Positions 1 through 9,094 are shown, counted from the stretch's first letter. The stretch: DNA of 9,305 nucleotides from Hydrogenophaga sp. (GCA_030684755.1 JAUXXN010000001.1:1-9305); one strand, 5' to 3'. Numbers and translations: made by a program. The notes: generated by a model not told the origin, from the sequence alone.

Positions 1-245
1 GCAAAGCCTTTGGCGAGAACTCGGCCATGCCGCGGGTGACGATGCTGGCCCAAGGCAAAAGCTGGGACGACGCGACTTTCAACGAAGAACTCAGCGCCTG
101 GGATGCGCTGTTTTACCCTGCCGAAGTGGAAGTGTTGCGACCCATGATCGAAGGCGACGGCCTGCTGCAGTTGATGCAGAAAAACGTCCCGGCCGAGCGC
201 CTACAGGCGCTGCTGACCCAACTGGAAACCCAGCGGCAGGCCTGA
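1..245 (+). CDS. 3' end of an unrecognised gene upstream of carB (partial)
   Basis: An open frame enters from the left edge (first full codon at base 3) and stops with TGA at 243-245, giving the last 80 residues of a longer protein. The visible part is mostly helical and acidic, with an aromatic stretch (SAWDALFYPAEVEV) and a C-terminal amphipathic helix (AERLQALLTQLETQRQA). An ATG at 27 is only an internal Met: the frame is open upstream of it and no ribosome binding site can be judged. It does not look like the C-terminal glutaminase domain of CarA, so carA is not directly adjacent to carB here. The stop lies 30 bases before carB on the same strand, which suggests co-transcription. I do not recognise the family and assign no function. 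That the frame is a real gene is fairly sure, from its codon use and the tight spacing to carB. Confidence 0.6.
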   Translation, partial: KAFGENSAMPRVTMLAQGKSWDDATFNEELSAWDALFYPAEVEVLRPMIEGDGLLQLMQKNVPAERLQALLTQLETQRQA

Positions 246-275
246 CCGGTCTGCGCGCAACGATAGAAGCGAAAC

Positions 276-3542
<3,267 letters not shown>

Positions 3543-3555
3543 CGGTTGAATGACG

Positions 3556-3602
3556 GTTTTAGGGCCGCAGAAGCGATGTTCTAAAACTGGTTTCTTTGGT
3601 TT
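3556..3602 (+). terminator. Candidate carB terminator hairpin
   Basis: GTTTTAG at 3556-3562 pairs perfectly with CTAAAAC at 3581-3587, and a short inner CGC/GCG pairing (3567-3569 with 3573-3575) can close the loop. The stem starts 13 bases after the carB stop and is followed by TGG and then a T-rich run at 3591-3604. The stem is AT-rich and therefore weaker than a classical intrinsic terminator, so this is a moderate call. Confidence 0.4.
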
Positions 3603-3622
3603 TTCCCTGGCTGAAAATCCCG

Positions 3623-3660
3623 ATTAAAGGGACTTTCTTTCGCGGCATAATCTCTTTTGA
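3623..3660 (+). promoter_or_regulatory. Candidate greA promoter
   Basis: CATAAT at 3646-3651 matches the sigma-70 -10 consensus at five of six positions. At the right spacing there is only a poor -35 (TTAAAG at 3624-3629 or ATTAAA at 3623-3628). Transcription would start near 3659-3660. It lies about 115 bases before the greA start codon and just before the hairpin at 3663. The call rests on the -10 and its position, so it is tentative. Confidence 0.4.
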
Positions 3661-3662
3661 AC

Positions 3663-3697
3663 ACCGCCGAGCGGCAACGCCCGGCGGTTTGCTTTTG
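3663..3697 (+). terminator. Terminator-like hairpin in the greA leader
   Basis: ACCGCCG at 3663-3669 pairs perfectly with CGGCGGT at 3682-3688 around a 12-base loop in which GGC/GCC can form an inner stem. The T-rich tract TTGCTTTT (3689-3696) follows, with the final stem T adding to it. This is the form of an intrinsic terminator on the plus strand. It could end carB read-through. It also lies only a few bases after the predicted greA transcription start, so it may terminate most greA transcripts early as a leader attenuator. Confidence 0.6.
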
Positions 3698-3760
3698 TAG
3701 AGCGCGTACCTCGTTGCCATGGTTTTCCGTGAGTGTTCGACTGGGTATGCGTCTTGTTTT

Positions 3761-3766
3761 GGAGAA
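3761..3766 (+). promoter_or_regulatory. greA ribosome binding site
   Basis: GGAGAA lies 7 bases before the ATG at 3774 and selects that start over the in-frame TTG further upstream at 3657, whose extension would run through the leader hairpin. Confidence 0.8.
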
Positions 3767-3773
3767 CCCACAC

Positions 3774-4250
3774 ATGTCCACTATTCCTATTACCCTGCGC
3801 GGCGCCGAGAAACTGAAGGCTGAGCTGCACCGCCTCAAGACCGTTGACCGCCCCTGGGTGATCAATGCCATCGCCGAGGCGCGCGCCCAAGGTGACCTGA
3901 GTGAGAACGCCGAATACGACGCGGCCAAAGACCGCCAAGGCTTTATTGAAGGCCGTATTGCGGAGGTTGAGGGCAAACTCTCCGCAGCCCAAATCATCGA
4001 TCCGGTGATGTTGGACGCTGGTGGTCGGGTGGTTTTTGGCGCCACGGTGGAGCTGGAAGACGAGGACACTGGCGTGGCTGTGACCTACCAAATTGTGGGC
4101 GAGGACGAGGCCGACCTTAAGCTGGGCTTGGTCAACATCAGCAGTCCTATTGCTCGCGCACTGATTGGCAAAGAAGAGGGTGACACCGCCGAGGTGCAGG
4201 CTCCAGGAGGCATCCGACGCTATGAAATTGTGGCCATTCGCTACGAATGA
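3774..4250 (+). CDS. greA: Transcription elongation factor GreA
   Basis: GreA inserts a coiled coil into the secondary channel of backtracked RNA polymerase and stimulates cleavage of the extruded RNA 3' end, restarting elongation. The chosen start gives 158 residues, the same length as E. coli GreA. The N-terminal antiparallel coiled coil (about 1-75) has the acidic tip GDLSENAEY with D41 and E44, the residues known to help hold the catalytic magnesium. The C-terminal FKBP-like domain (about 80-158) binds the polymerase and carries [25 protein letters not shown], typical of GreA. The start is supported by GGAGAA 7 bases upstream and by the family N-terminus ([13 protein letters not shown]). 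carB followed by greA is a common proteobacterial order. Here greA seems to have its own leader with a promoter-like box and hairpin. Its 3' end is closely linked to the downstream membrane-protein gene. Confidence 0.97.
   Translation: MSTIPITLRGAEKLKAELHRLKTVDRPWVINAIAEARAQGDLSENAEYDAAKDRQGFIEGRIAEVEGKLSAAQIIDPVMLDAGGRVVFGATVELEDEDTGVAVTYQIVGEDEADLKLGLVNISSPIARALIGKEEGDTAEVQAPGGIRRYEIVAIRYE
4205..4210 (+). promoter_or_regulatory. Shine-Dalgarno-like AGGAGG inside the greA 3' end
   Basis: A perfect AGGAGG lies inside the greA coding sequence, 11 bases before an ATG at 4222 that is in frame with the downstream membrane-protein gene. It may promote reinitiation for that gene, or may simply encode part of the conserved APGG segment of GreA. 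The ambiguity affects which start is used downstream. Confidence 0.35.
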
Positions 4251-4257
4251 GCCGGTG

Positions 4258-4743
4258 ATGCAGCGCTTGGCGGTGCTCATTGCCTCTCTTTGGTGGGGCG
4301 GCATTTCAGGTGTGAGCTTCGTGGCTGTGCCCACGCTGTTTGCCAGCTTGGGCAGCCCTGCGGTGGCTGGACCGGTGGCAGCCAAGCTTTTTACCTTGCA
4401 GTCCTTGGCTGGCTTGGGGCTGGGTTTGGTATTGTTGCTGGTGCTGCGGAGGCAGCGTTCGGAGGTGCCGTTTGCGCAGGTGGGCGAAGCGGTAAGCCCG
4501 GCCCGCCTGCAAGCCAACCAGCGGGTGTTGACCACCATGGGTTTTGTGTTGGCGGCCATGTTGTTGGCCTTGCTGCAAGAATTTGGTGTGGCGCCGAAGA
4601 TCGTGACCGCGCGCACCATTGGCGGCAACCTGCCGCTGTGGCACGGCTTGGGGACACTGATGGTGTTGGGACAGTGGCTGTGCAGCGGTGCTGTTGTATG
4701 GCGATTGTCGCGATCAGCCGAGGCGCTAAACGGCGCAAAGTAA
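4258..4743 (+). CDS. DUF4149-type four-helix membrane protein
   Basis: A small hydrophobic inner-membrane protein of 161 residues with four likely transmembrane helices at about 5-27, 46-64, 92-112 and 128-150. The N-terminal pattern RLAVLIASLWWGGISGVSFV followed by PTLFASL fits the DUF4149 family as I know it from betaproteobacteria, where it often follows greA. Its biochemical role is unknown. The start at 4258 is chosen because it gives the usual family N-terminus and lies 7 bases after the greA stop, which suits translational coupling. Alternatives are the adjacent GTG at 4255, or ATG 4222 inside greA, which has AGGAGG upstream but would add 12 residues read out of frame from conserved greA sequence. 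Leucine codons are often TTG, unlike the CTG-rich carB. Family assignment is fairly secure; no function can be stated. Confidence 0.8.
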   Translation: MQRLAVLIASLWWGGISGVSFVAVPTLFASLGSPAVAGPVAAKLFTLQSLAGLGLGLVLLLVLRRQRSEVPFAQVGEAVSPARLQANQRVLTTMGFVLAAMLLALLQEFGVAPKIVTARTIGGNLPLWHGLGTLMVLGQWLCSGAVVWRLSRSAEALNGAK

Positions 4744-4750
4744 CTTTATT

Positions 4751-4796
4751 CAGGGCACCGTAGAACTGGCTTTGCCGGTCCACCAGTGCTGTCCTG
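4751..4796. repeat. Imperfect palindromic element between convergent genes
   Basis: A 46-base stem-loop occupies most of the gap between the membrane-protein gene and folD. Outer arms CAGGGCAC (4751-4758) and GTGC plus CCTG (4786-4789, 4793-4796) pair with a 3-base bulge. Inner arms ACTGGC (4765-4770) and GCCGGT (4774-4779) pair with one G-T wobble around a TTT loop. Neither strand has a clear U-tract after the stem, so it is not a classical terminator, though it may still act at the convergent junction. The nested form and intergenic location resemble dispersed palindromic (REP-like) repeats; copy number cannot be seen from one window. Confidence 0.5.
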
Positions 4797-4826
4797 GGAA
4801 ATGCCGCCGCAAGTGGAGCGGTTGGG

Positions 4827-5672
4827 TTACAACTTTTCCGCCGATTCCAACGTGTTCACCATCAGCATGGTGATGGTCATCGGCCCCACGCCACCTGGTA
4901 CGGGGGTGATGTAGCTTGCCACTTCCTTCACGCCCTCAAAGTCCACATCGCCGCAGAGCTTGCCCGCGTCGTCGCGGTTCATGCCCACATCCAGCACCAC
5001 GGCGCCGGGCTTGACCATGTCGGCGGTCAGCACATTGCGCTTGCCCACGGCAGCCACGATCACGTCGGCTTGCAGCGTCAGCGCTTTCAGGTTTTGGGTG
5101 CCGCTGTGGCAAATGGTGACAGTGGCGTTTTGCTGCAACAGCATCAGCGCCATGGGCTTACCAACTATGTTGCTGCGCCCAATCACAACCGCGTGTTTGC
5201 CCTTGAGGTTGTAGCCAATGCTCTCCAGCATCTTCATGCAGCCGTAGGGCGTGCAGGGCCAAAAGCCGGGTATGCCAGTCATGAGGGCGCCCGCGCTGGC
5301 GATGTGAAAACCATCCACATCTTTGCCGGGGTCGATGGCTTCAATGACTTTTTGCGCGTCGATGTGCGCGGGCAGTGGCAGCTGCACCAAGATGCCGTGG
5401 ATGCTGGCGTCTTGGTTAAGCGCCTGCACGCGCGCAAGCAACTCTGCCTCAGACAAACTGGCGGGCCAGGTTTCCAGCACCGAGTGCATGCCGGTGTCAT
5501 TGCAGGCCTTGACCTTGTTGCGTACATACACCTGAGACGCCGGGTTGTCGCCCACCAACACCACCGCCAAGCCGGGCGTGATGTCCCGGGCTTTGAGGGC
5601 GCTGACGCGGGCGCCGACTTCGGCACGGAGTTGGCGGGAGAGGGCGTTGCCGTCGATCAGTTGGGCAGTCAT
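4827..5672 (-). CDS. folD: Bifunctional methylenetetrahydrofolate dehydrogenase / methenyltetrahydrofolate cyclohydrolase
   Basis: FolD is a cytoplasmic enzyme that oxidises 5,10-methylene-THF with NADP to methenyl-THF and hydrolyses that to 10-formyl-THF, supplying purine and formyl-methionine synthesis. The 281-residue length is typical of bacterial FolD. The catalytic motif YVRNKVKA has Y49 and catalytic K53. ILVQLPLP carries Q98, and KDVDGF carries D120 of the folate site. The Rossmann part has GRSNIVGKP at 165-173, and the signature [10 protein letters not shown] lies at 258-267. The start is fixed by the family N-terminus ([16 protein letters not shown]). The gene is on the minus strand, downstream of the response regulator and separated from it by an 80-base gap with a strong hairpin. 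The 20 bases before the ATG contain no purine-rich Shine-Dalgarno sequence, which is unusual. All key residues are present and identity is certain. Confidence 0.97.
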   Translation of the reverse strand: MTAQLIDGNALSRQLRAEVGARVSALKARDITPGLAVVLVGDNPASQVYVRNKVKACNDTGMHSVLETWPASLSEAELLARVQALNQDASIHGILVQLPLPAHIDAQKVIEAIDPGKDVDGFHIASAGALMTGIPGFWPCTPYGCMKMLESIGYNLKGKHAVVIGRSNIVGKPMALMLLQQNATVTICHSGTQNLKALTLQADVIVAAVGKRNVLTADMVKPGAVVLDVGMNRDDAGKLCGDVDFEGVKEVASYITPVPGGVGPMTITMLMVNTLESAEKL

Positions 5673-5700
5673 GGCAGGGTGGATGTGGTTTTTGAAATGG

Positions 5701-5729
5701 AAACGCCCGCCAAAGCATGGCGGGCGTTT
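5701..5729 (-). terminator. Strong hairpin between the response regulator gene and folD
   Basis: AAACGCCCGCC at 5701-5711 is the exact complement of GGCGGGCGTTT at 5719-5729, an 11-bp stem with a 7-base loop. On the minus strand the stem ends in GTTT and is followed by CCATTTC, so it has a short interrupted T-tract, consistent with an intrinsic terminator for the two-component operon. Only 28 bases separate it from the folD start codon, so it could also act as an attenuator or as part of the folD leader. Confidence 0.65.
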
Positions 5730-5774
5730 GTGTGGTGGCTGGCGGGTTAGGGTTAGGCCTTGGCGGGCGTTTGT
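5718..5774 (-). repeat. 14-base direct repeat duplicating one terminator arm
   Basis: TGGCGGGCGTTTGT occurs at 5718-5731 and again at 5761-5774. The first copy is one arm of the hairpin; the second lies in the last codons of the response regulator gene. Either copy could pair with the arm at 5701-5711, so two mutually exclusive stems are possible in the transcript. Confidence 0.6.
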
Positions 5775-6379
5775 CCCAGTGCAATTTTCAGCAAATCGGC
5801 CACCGTGTTGGCGCCGAGTTTTTCCATGATGTTGGCGCGGTGCGCTTCCACCGTTTTGATGCTGATGCCCAAGTCATCGGCGATTTGCTTGTTCAGGCGA
5901 CCAGCCACGATGCGTTCAAGCACCTGGGCCTCGCGGCTGGTCAGTTTAGAGAGCAGCGCGTCGCGGCTGGCGGCTTGCTGGTGCGTGGAAAAGGCATCTT
6001 TGGCTCGTTCCAGCATGCGCTCGACCAACGCCACCAATTGCTCTTCCTTGAAGGGTTTCTGAATAAAATCCAGAGCACCTTTTTTCATCGACTCCACGGC
6101 CATCGGCACGTCGCCGTGGCCCGTGATGAACACAATCGGCAGCGGGGAATGGCGTTCAATCAGGCGGTCTTGCAACTCCATTCCCGTCATGCCTCCCATG
6201 CGAATGTCTGCAATCAGGCAGGCCACTTCGCGGGCGTCGTAGCGACTGAGGAAGGCTTCTGCAGACTCATAACAGCGTACCCGGTAGTCTTTGCCTTCTA
6301 GCAGCCATTGCAAAGAGTCTCGCACTGCTTCATCGTCATCGACCACATAGACGGTGCCTTTTTTTGGTATCAAACTCAT
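5753..6379 (-). CDS. FixJ/NarL-family two-component response regulator
   Basis: A cytoplasmic DNA-binding regulator of 208 residues. The receiver domain (about 8-125) has the acidic cluster D14, D15 and D16, phosphoacceptor D58 in IADIRM, the switch T86 in FITGHG and K108 in QKPF; all are intact, so it should accept phosphate. The C-terminal LuxR-type helix-turn-helix (about 143-203) reads [15 protein letters not shown], then [26 protein letters not shown]. The receiver sequence and the [12 protein letters not shown] stretch place it in the FixJ-like subgroup (FixJ, DctR, TtrR and similar). Its ATG overlaps the stop of the upstream kinase gene by 4 bases (ATGA, 6376-6379), so the two are translationally coupled and very likely cognate. 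A hairpin follows the stop. The target promoter is unknown; the divergent aceE region or a carboxylate-use gene elsewhere are candidates by context only. Confidence 0.93.
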   Translation of the reverse strand: MSLIPKKGTVYVVDDDEAVRDSLQWLLEGKDYRVRCYESAEAFLSRYDAREVACLIADIRMGGMTGMELQDRLIERHSPLPIVFITGHGDVPMAVESMKKGALDFIQKPFKEEQLVALVERMLERAKDAFSTHQQAASRDALLSKLTSREAQVLERIVAGRLNKQIADDLGISIKTVEAHRANIMEKLGANTVADLLKIALGQTPAKA

Positions 6380-8934
6380 CTCGCTCTTTCTATGTCCGTC
6401 AATGGCTGTGCGGCGGGGCCGTCTGCTGATCCTTCCGGGCGCAGTCTTGATACCACGGGAATCCAGAAGCTAAAGCAGCAGCCCGCCACTTCGTCGCCAT
6501 TGTAGATGTTCTGAACTTGCATCCTGCCGTGGTGCGATTCCACGATGCTGCGGCACAGTTTGAGACCAATGCCCATGCCCTCGCTCTTGGTGCTGTAAAA
6601 CGCTTCGTAGATGCGTTCAATCATTTCATGTGGAACACCGCTGCCCGAGTCGCGAACCGCAAATTCCACCACATCTTGGTTGTCCTGTCGCTTGGGCCCC
6701 ACCCTCAATTCCACAAGGCGCTCCCCAGGTTGGCGGCCTGCCTGAGCGATGGCTTCACCCGCGTTTTTCATCAGATTGATCAACACCTGCTCGATGAGGA
6801 TAGGGTCTACCAGCAAGCAGGGCAACCTGGCGGCTACATAGGGTGTTAGGCGAACATGATGGCGGCGCAATTCGATATCGGCCAGTTCAATCGCGTTGCT
6901 CACCATCAGAGCGACATCGGAGAGTGTGGGGTTGGGTTCACTGCGCTTCACAAAGGCTCTGATGCGTTGAATGATCTGGCCAGCGCGCTGGGCTTGGCGG
7001 GCGGTTTTCTCCAGAGCGCCTAGCAGTTCAGCCTGAGTGATGCGATCCTCCTGTACCCGCGAGATCATGCCGTTGCAGTAGTTGCTGATGGCCGTAAGGG
7101 GCTGGTTGAGTTCGTGGGCCACGCTGGACGCCATTTCACCCATGGTGATCAGTCGGCTGGCTGTTTGCGCGCGTTCGGCTTGGCGCGACGCTTGCTCTTC
7201 TGCGTTGCGCCGAGGCGTGATGTCGCTGGCAATCACCATTTGCGCCAGGCGACCGTCCACCCAAGTCAGGTAGCGGGTTCGAACTTCCAGCCAGCGGTCA
7301 AGTTCTTCCACAAAGACCTCGGCGTTTTCAGCGCCGGCTTCGGTCAGGGTGTCGGTGGGCATGCCTGCGAACGCATCCACTGCATCGCCGTTGTCCGGGC
7401 TGGGCGTGGGCTGGTTGCTCGCCAGGTCTACCAAGTGGCGGTGGCCTTGGCCTCTGGTTCCAAACCACAAGCGGTACATCTTGTTGGCAAACAACATTTC
7501 ATCGCTGCCCAAAGGCGCCACCGACACGGCTGAGTCCAGGCTCTCCAGCACCGTGGTGAAGCGTTCGTATGACGCCGAAAGCTCTTCGCGAATGCGTTTG
7601 GGCTCGGTGATGTCGGTCATGGATGTCATCCAGCCGGTTTGGTGCCCCTTCGGGTCGATCAAGGGTGAGACATACATCCGTGCATCGAAAATACTGCCGT
7701 CACGGCGCTGTACCCGCACTTCAAAACCGCCCGGTGTTGTGCGCCCGCTCAACTCATCTTCCAATCGCGCGGTGAGTTGGTCATGGTCGTCTTCCGGCCA
7801 GTAGGGAAAGGGCGCTGTCCTGCCCACCAGTTCGCTTTCTGTCCAACCAGTCATGGAGCAAAAAGCCGGGTTCACGTAGGTGATGCGGCCCTGAATGTCC
7901 AGAGCACGCATACCAGTGAGCATGGAGTTTTCCATGGCGCGGCGAAAATTCGTTTCTGCCACCAGCGCTTGCTGGGCCTGAACGCGTCGGCGCGTGTGGC
8001 GCCAAGTGCCCAGCAGCATCCAGACTGTGAGTGCGCTGAGCGCACCAATGACCCAGAAGAAGCTGCTTCCCACAATGTCTTGTGACGTGCGGTAACCCTG
8101 GGCTTTCAAAATCAGGCCGTTGCCCACAGGGGACACGGCAACCTCATGTTCCAGTGGTTGTGCCGACCACGGTAGCATTCGCAACACTGTATCGGACGAC
8201 TGCAGGCTGCCCGCCAGAACCCGTCCTCGATCATCGACCAACGCAACCGCGTAGCGGGCCATGACCTCAGGGGGGATGCCAAAGCGCATCAGCCCGTCAA
8301 TGGAGTATTCGCCCATCACCGTGCCGGCAAAGCGTCCTTGTTCGGATAACGGTACCTGCAACATCAGCGTGGCGTGGCGTGGCTCTTCGCCGAGTGGGCG
8401 CGAATAAATGGGCTGGCGCAGGTCGCGAGCCAAGTCGAACGAGCCATCGGTTTCGTTGAGTGCTAGCGTGCTTCCTGGCAGTCGAACAAGACTGGATGGG
8501 GCGCTGGGTGAGGCGTAACTGGCCAGGATATTTCGTCTGCCGTCCACCCAACTGATGGCCAAAAGCTCAGGAAACTGACTGATCAACGATTCGACTTGAA
8601 ATTCAAATTCTTCGTTTGAAATTTCTTTGTTATCCACCTCACGGGCCAAGCGCATGAGCTGTTCTTGGCGCTCAAGCAAGCGAAGCCGCAGGCGCTGCTG
8701 GGCGTATTCCACGTCGCGTGTTACGGCCTCCTGTTCCCGTTCCAGTTCTTCATAACGTAGGTAGGTGATCGCCACCACGATTGCCGATAAAAACAACAAT
8801 ACCGACAACAGCGGCGCCAGCGTTGCAAAGCGGTCTTGCCTAGAGGGTGGTAGCTTGCGCCACCAGCGTTTCCACCAGCGAATGGACGCTGGCGTGGAGG
8901 GGGAATGGGGTGGTGGGCTGGGCAAAGGAATCAT
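6376..8934 (-). CDS. Membrane-bound PAS-domain sensor histidine kinase
   Basis: An inner-membrane sensor kinase of 852 residues, partner of the overlapping response regulator. In order: a short cytoplasmic N-terminus with a proline-rich stretch and a Trp/Arg-rich patch (about 1-35); a first transmembrane helix (about 37-59); an extracytoplasmic sensor region of about 230 residues beginning with a coiled-coil-like segment (60-100); a second transmembrane helix (about 289-310); PAS 1 with its PAC end (about 327-447, ending TDITEPKR); a PAS-like domain 2 (about 455-575, ending SDITPRRN); a HisKA dimerisation helix with H607 in VAHELNQPL; and a HATPase domain with the N box LINLMKNAGEAI, DSGSGVP at 762-768 and GMGIGL at 786-791. 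All catalytic motifs are intact. The architecture resembles DctS/FixL-type kinases, but no haem- or flavin-binding PAS signature is evident and the ligand is unknown. The ATG start has only a weak purine stretch (AAGAAAG) immediately upstream. Confidence 0.93.
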   Translation of the reverse strand: MIPLPSPPPHSPSTPASIRWWKRWWRKLPPSRQDRFATLAPLLSVLLFLSAIVVAITYLRYEELEREQEAVTRDVEYAQQRLRLRLLERQEQLMRLAREVDNKEISNEEFEFQVESLISQFPELLAISWVDGRRNILASYASPSAPSSLVRLPGSTLALNETDGSFDLARDLRQPIYSRPLGEEPRHATLMLQVPLSEQGRFAGTVMGEYSIDGLMRFGIPPEVMARYAVALVDDRGRVLAGSLQSSDTVLRMLPWSAQPLEHEVAVSPVGNGLILKAQGYRTSQDIVGSSFFWVIGALSALTVWMLLGTWRHTRRRVQAQQALVAETNFRRAMENSMLTGMRALDIQGRITYVNPAFCSMTGWTESELVGRTAPFPYWPEDDHDQLTARLEDELSGRTTPGGFEVRVQRRDGSIFDARMYVSPLIDPKGHQTGWMTSMTDITEPKRIREELSASYERFTTVLESLDSAVSVAPLGSDEMLFANKMYRLWFGTRGQGHRHLVDLASNQPTPSPDNGDAVDAFAGMPTDTLTEAGAENAEVFVEELDRWLEVRTRYLTWVDGRLAQMVIASDITPRRNAEEQASRQAERAQTASRLITMGEMASSVAHELNQPLTAISNYCNGMISRVQEDRITQAELLGALEKTARQAQRAGQIIQRIRAFVKRSEPNPTLSDVALMVSNAIELADIELRRHHVRLTPYVAARLPCLLVDPILIEQVLINLMKNAGEAIAQAGRQPGERLVELRVGPKRQDNQDVVEFAVRDSGSGVPHEMIERIYEAFYSTKSEGMGIGLKLCRSIVESHHGRMQVQNIYNGDEVAGCCFSFWIPVVSRLRPEGSADGPAAQPLTDIERAR

Positions 8935-9008
8935 CTTTCTTGAAGTCTACGTGAGTGCTGGATGCGCAAGGGCTTAGGAACAGTAAATCATCTCAATTGA
9001 TGCGTTGT

Positions 9009-9024
9009 TTTACGTCGACTTAAA
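9009..9024. promoter_or_regulatory. 16-base near-perfect palindrome, candidate operator
   Basis: TTTACGTCGACTTAAA matches its own reverse complement at 14 of 16 positions, with the two mismatches placed symmetrically. It lies in the intergenic region between the divergent kinase and aceE genes, 74 bases upstream of the kinase start codon and about 30 bases upstream of the best aceE -35 candidate. This is a plausible site for a dimeric regulator, but the binding protein is unknown. Confidence 0.4.
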
Positions 9025-9061
9025 TTTCACAATGTAGAAATTGAAAGCACATATTGAAATT
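9023..9061. repeat. AT-rich inverted and direct repeat block upstream of aceE
   Basis: AATTTC (9023-9028) and GAAATT (9037-9042) form an inverted repeat with an 8-base spacer. GAAATT recurs at 9056-9061, 19 bases after the first copy, and ATTGAAA occurs at 9040-9046 and 9053-9059. Repeated sites about two helical turns apart in a promoter region suggest cooperative protein binding, though the AT-rich composition raises the chance of coincidence. Confidence 0.35.
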
Positions 9062-9082
9062 TTAAAAAAGCTGTGGGAAAAT
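9054..9082 (+). promoter_or_regulatory. Candidate aceE promoter
   Basis: TTGAAA (9054-9059) matches five of six -35 positions, and after a 17-base spacer GAAAAT (9077-9082) matches four of six -10 positions. Transcription would start near 9089, giving a leader of about 50 bases. A second, overlapping candidate is TTGAAA at 9041-9046 with TAAAAA at 9063-9068 (spacer 16). Experimental start-site data would decide. Confidence 0.45.
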
Positions 9083-9094
9083 TCGTGACACAGC
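9070..9094. promoter_or_regulatory. Inverted repeat spanning the aceE -10 / start-site region
   Basis: GCTGTG (9070-9075) is the exact complement of CACAGC (9089-9094), separated by 13 bases. The pair brackets the predicted -10 element and start site, a position typical of a repressor operator. It is unlikely to act as an RNA hairpin, since the first arm lies upstream of the predicted start. Confidence 0.35.

Noticed and set aside
3616..3640. A short TCCC/GGGA stem followed by CTTTCTTT as another carB terminator
   Set aside because: There are only 4 bp in the stem and it overlaps the predicted greA promoter. The hairpins at 3556-3587 and 3663-3688 are better.
3657..3773. In-frame N-terminal extension of greA from a TTG at 3657
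   Set aside because: It would be translated across the leader hairpin, has no ribosome site, and adds 39 residues absent from GreA proteins. ATG 3774 has a good Shine-Dalgarno sequence and gives the standard 158 residues.
3719..3823. A 34-codon reading frame in the greA leader overlapping the greA start, a possible leader peptide
   Set aside because: It has no Shine-Dalgarno sequence before its ATG, no run of a regulatory amino acid, and ends inside greA by chance. Nothing supports translation.
4290..4763. A 157-codon plus-strand frame overlapping the DUF4149 gene
   Set aside because: It is the shifted frame of the membrane-protein gene, has no start signal and gives a composition typical of shadow frames. 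The in-frame product has four clear membrane helices.
5070..5750. A long plus-strand frame opposite folD
   Set aside because: It is antisense to a fully conserved folD, with no homology-like motifs and no ribosome site.
8765..8977. A 70-codon plus-strand frame over the kinase 5' end and intergenic region
   Set aside because: It mostly overlaps the kinase coding sequence in antisense, lacks a ribosome site and resembles no known small protein.
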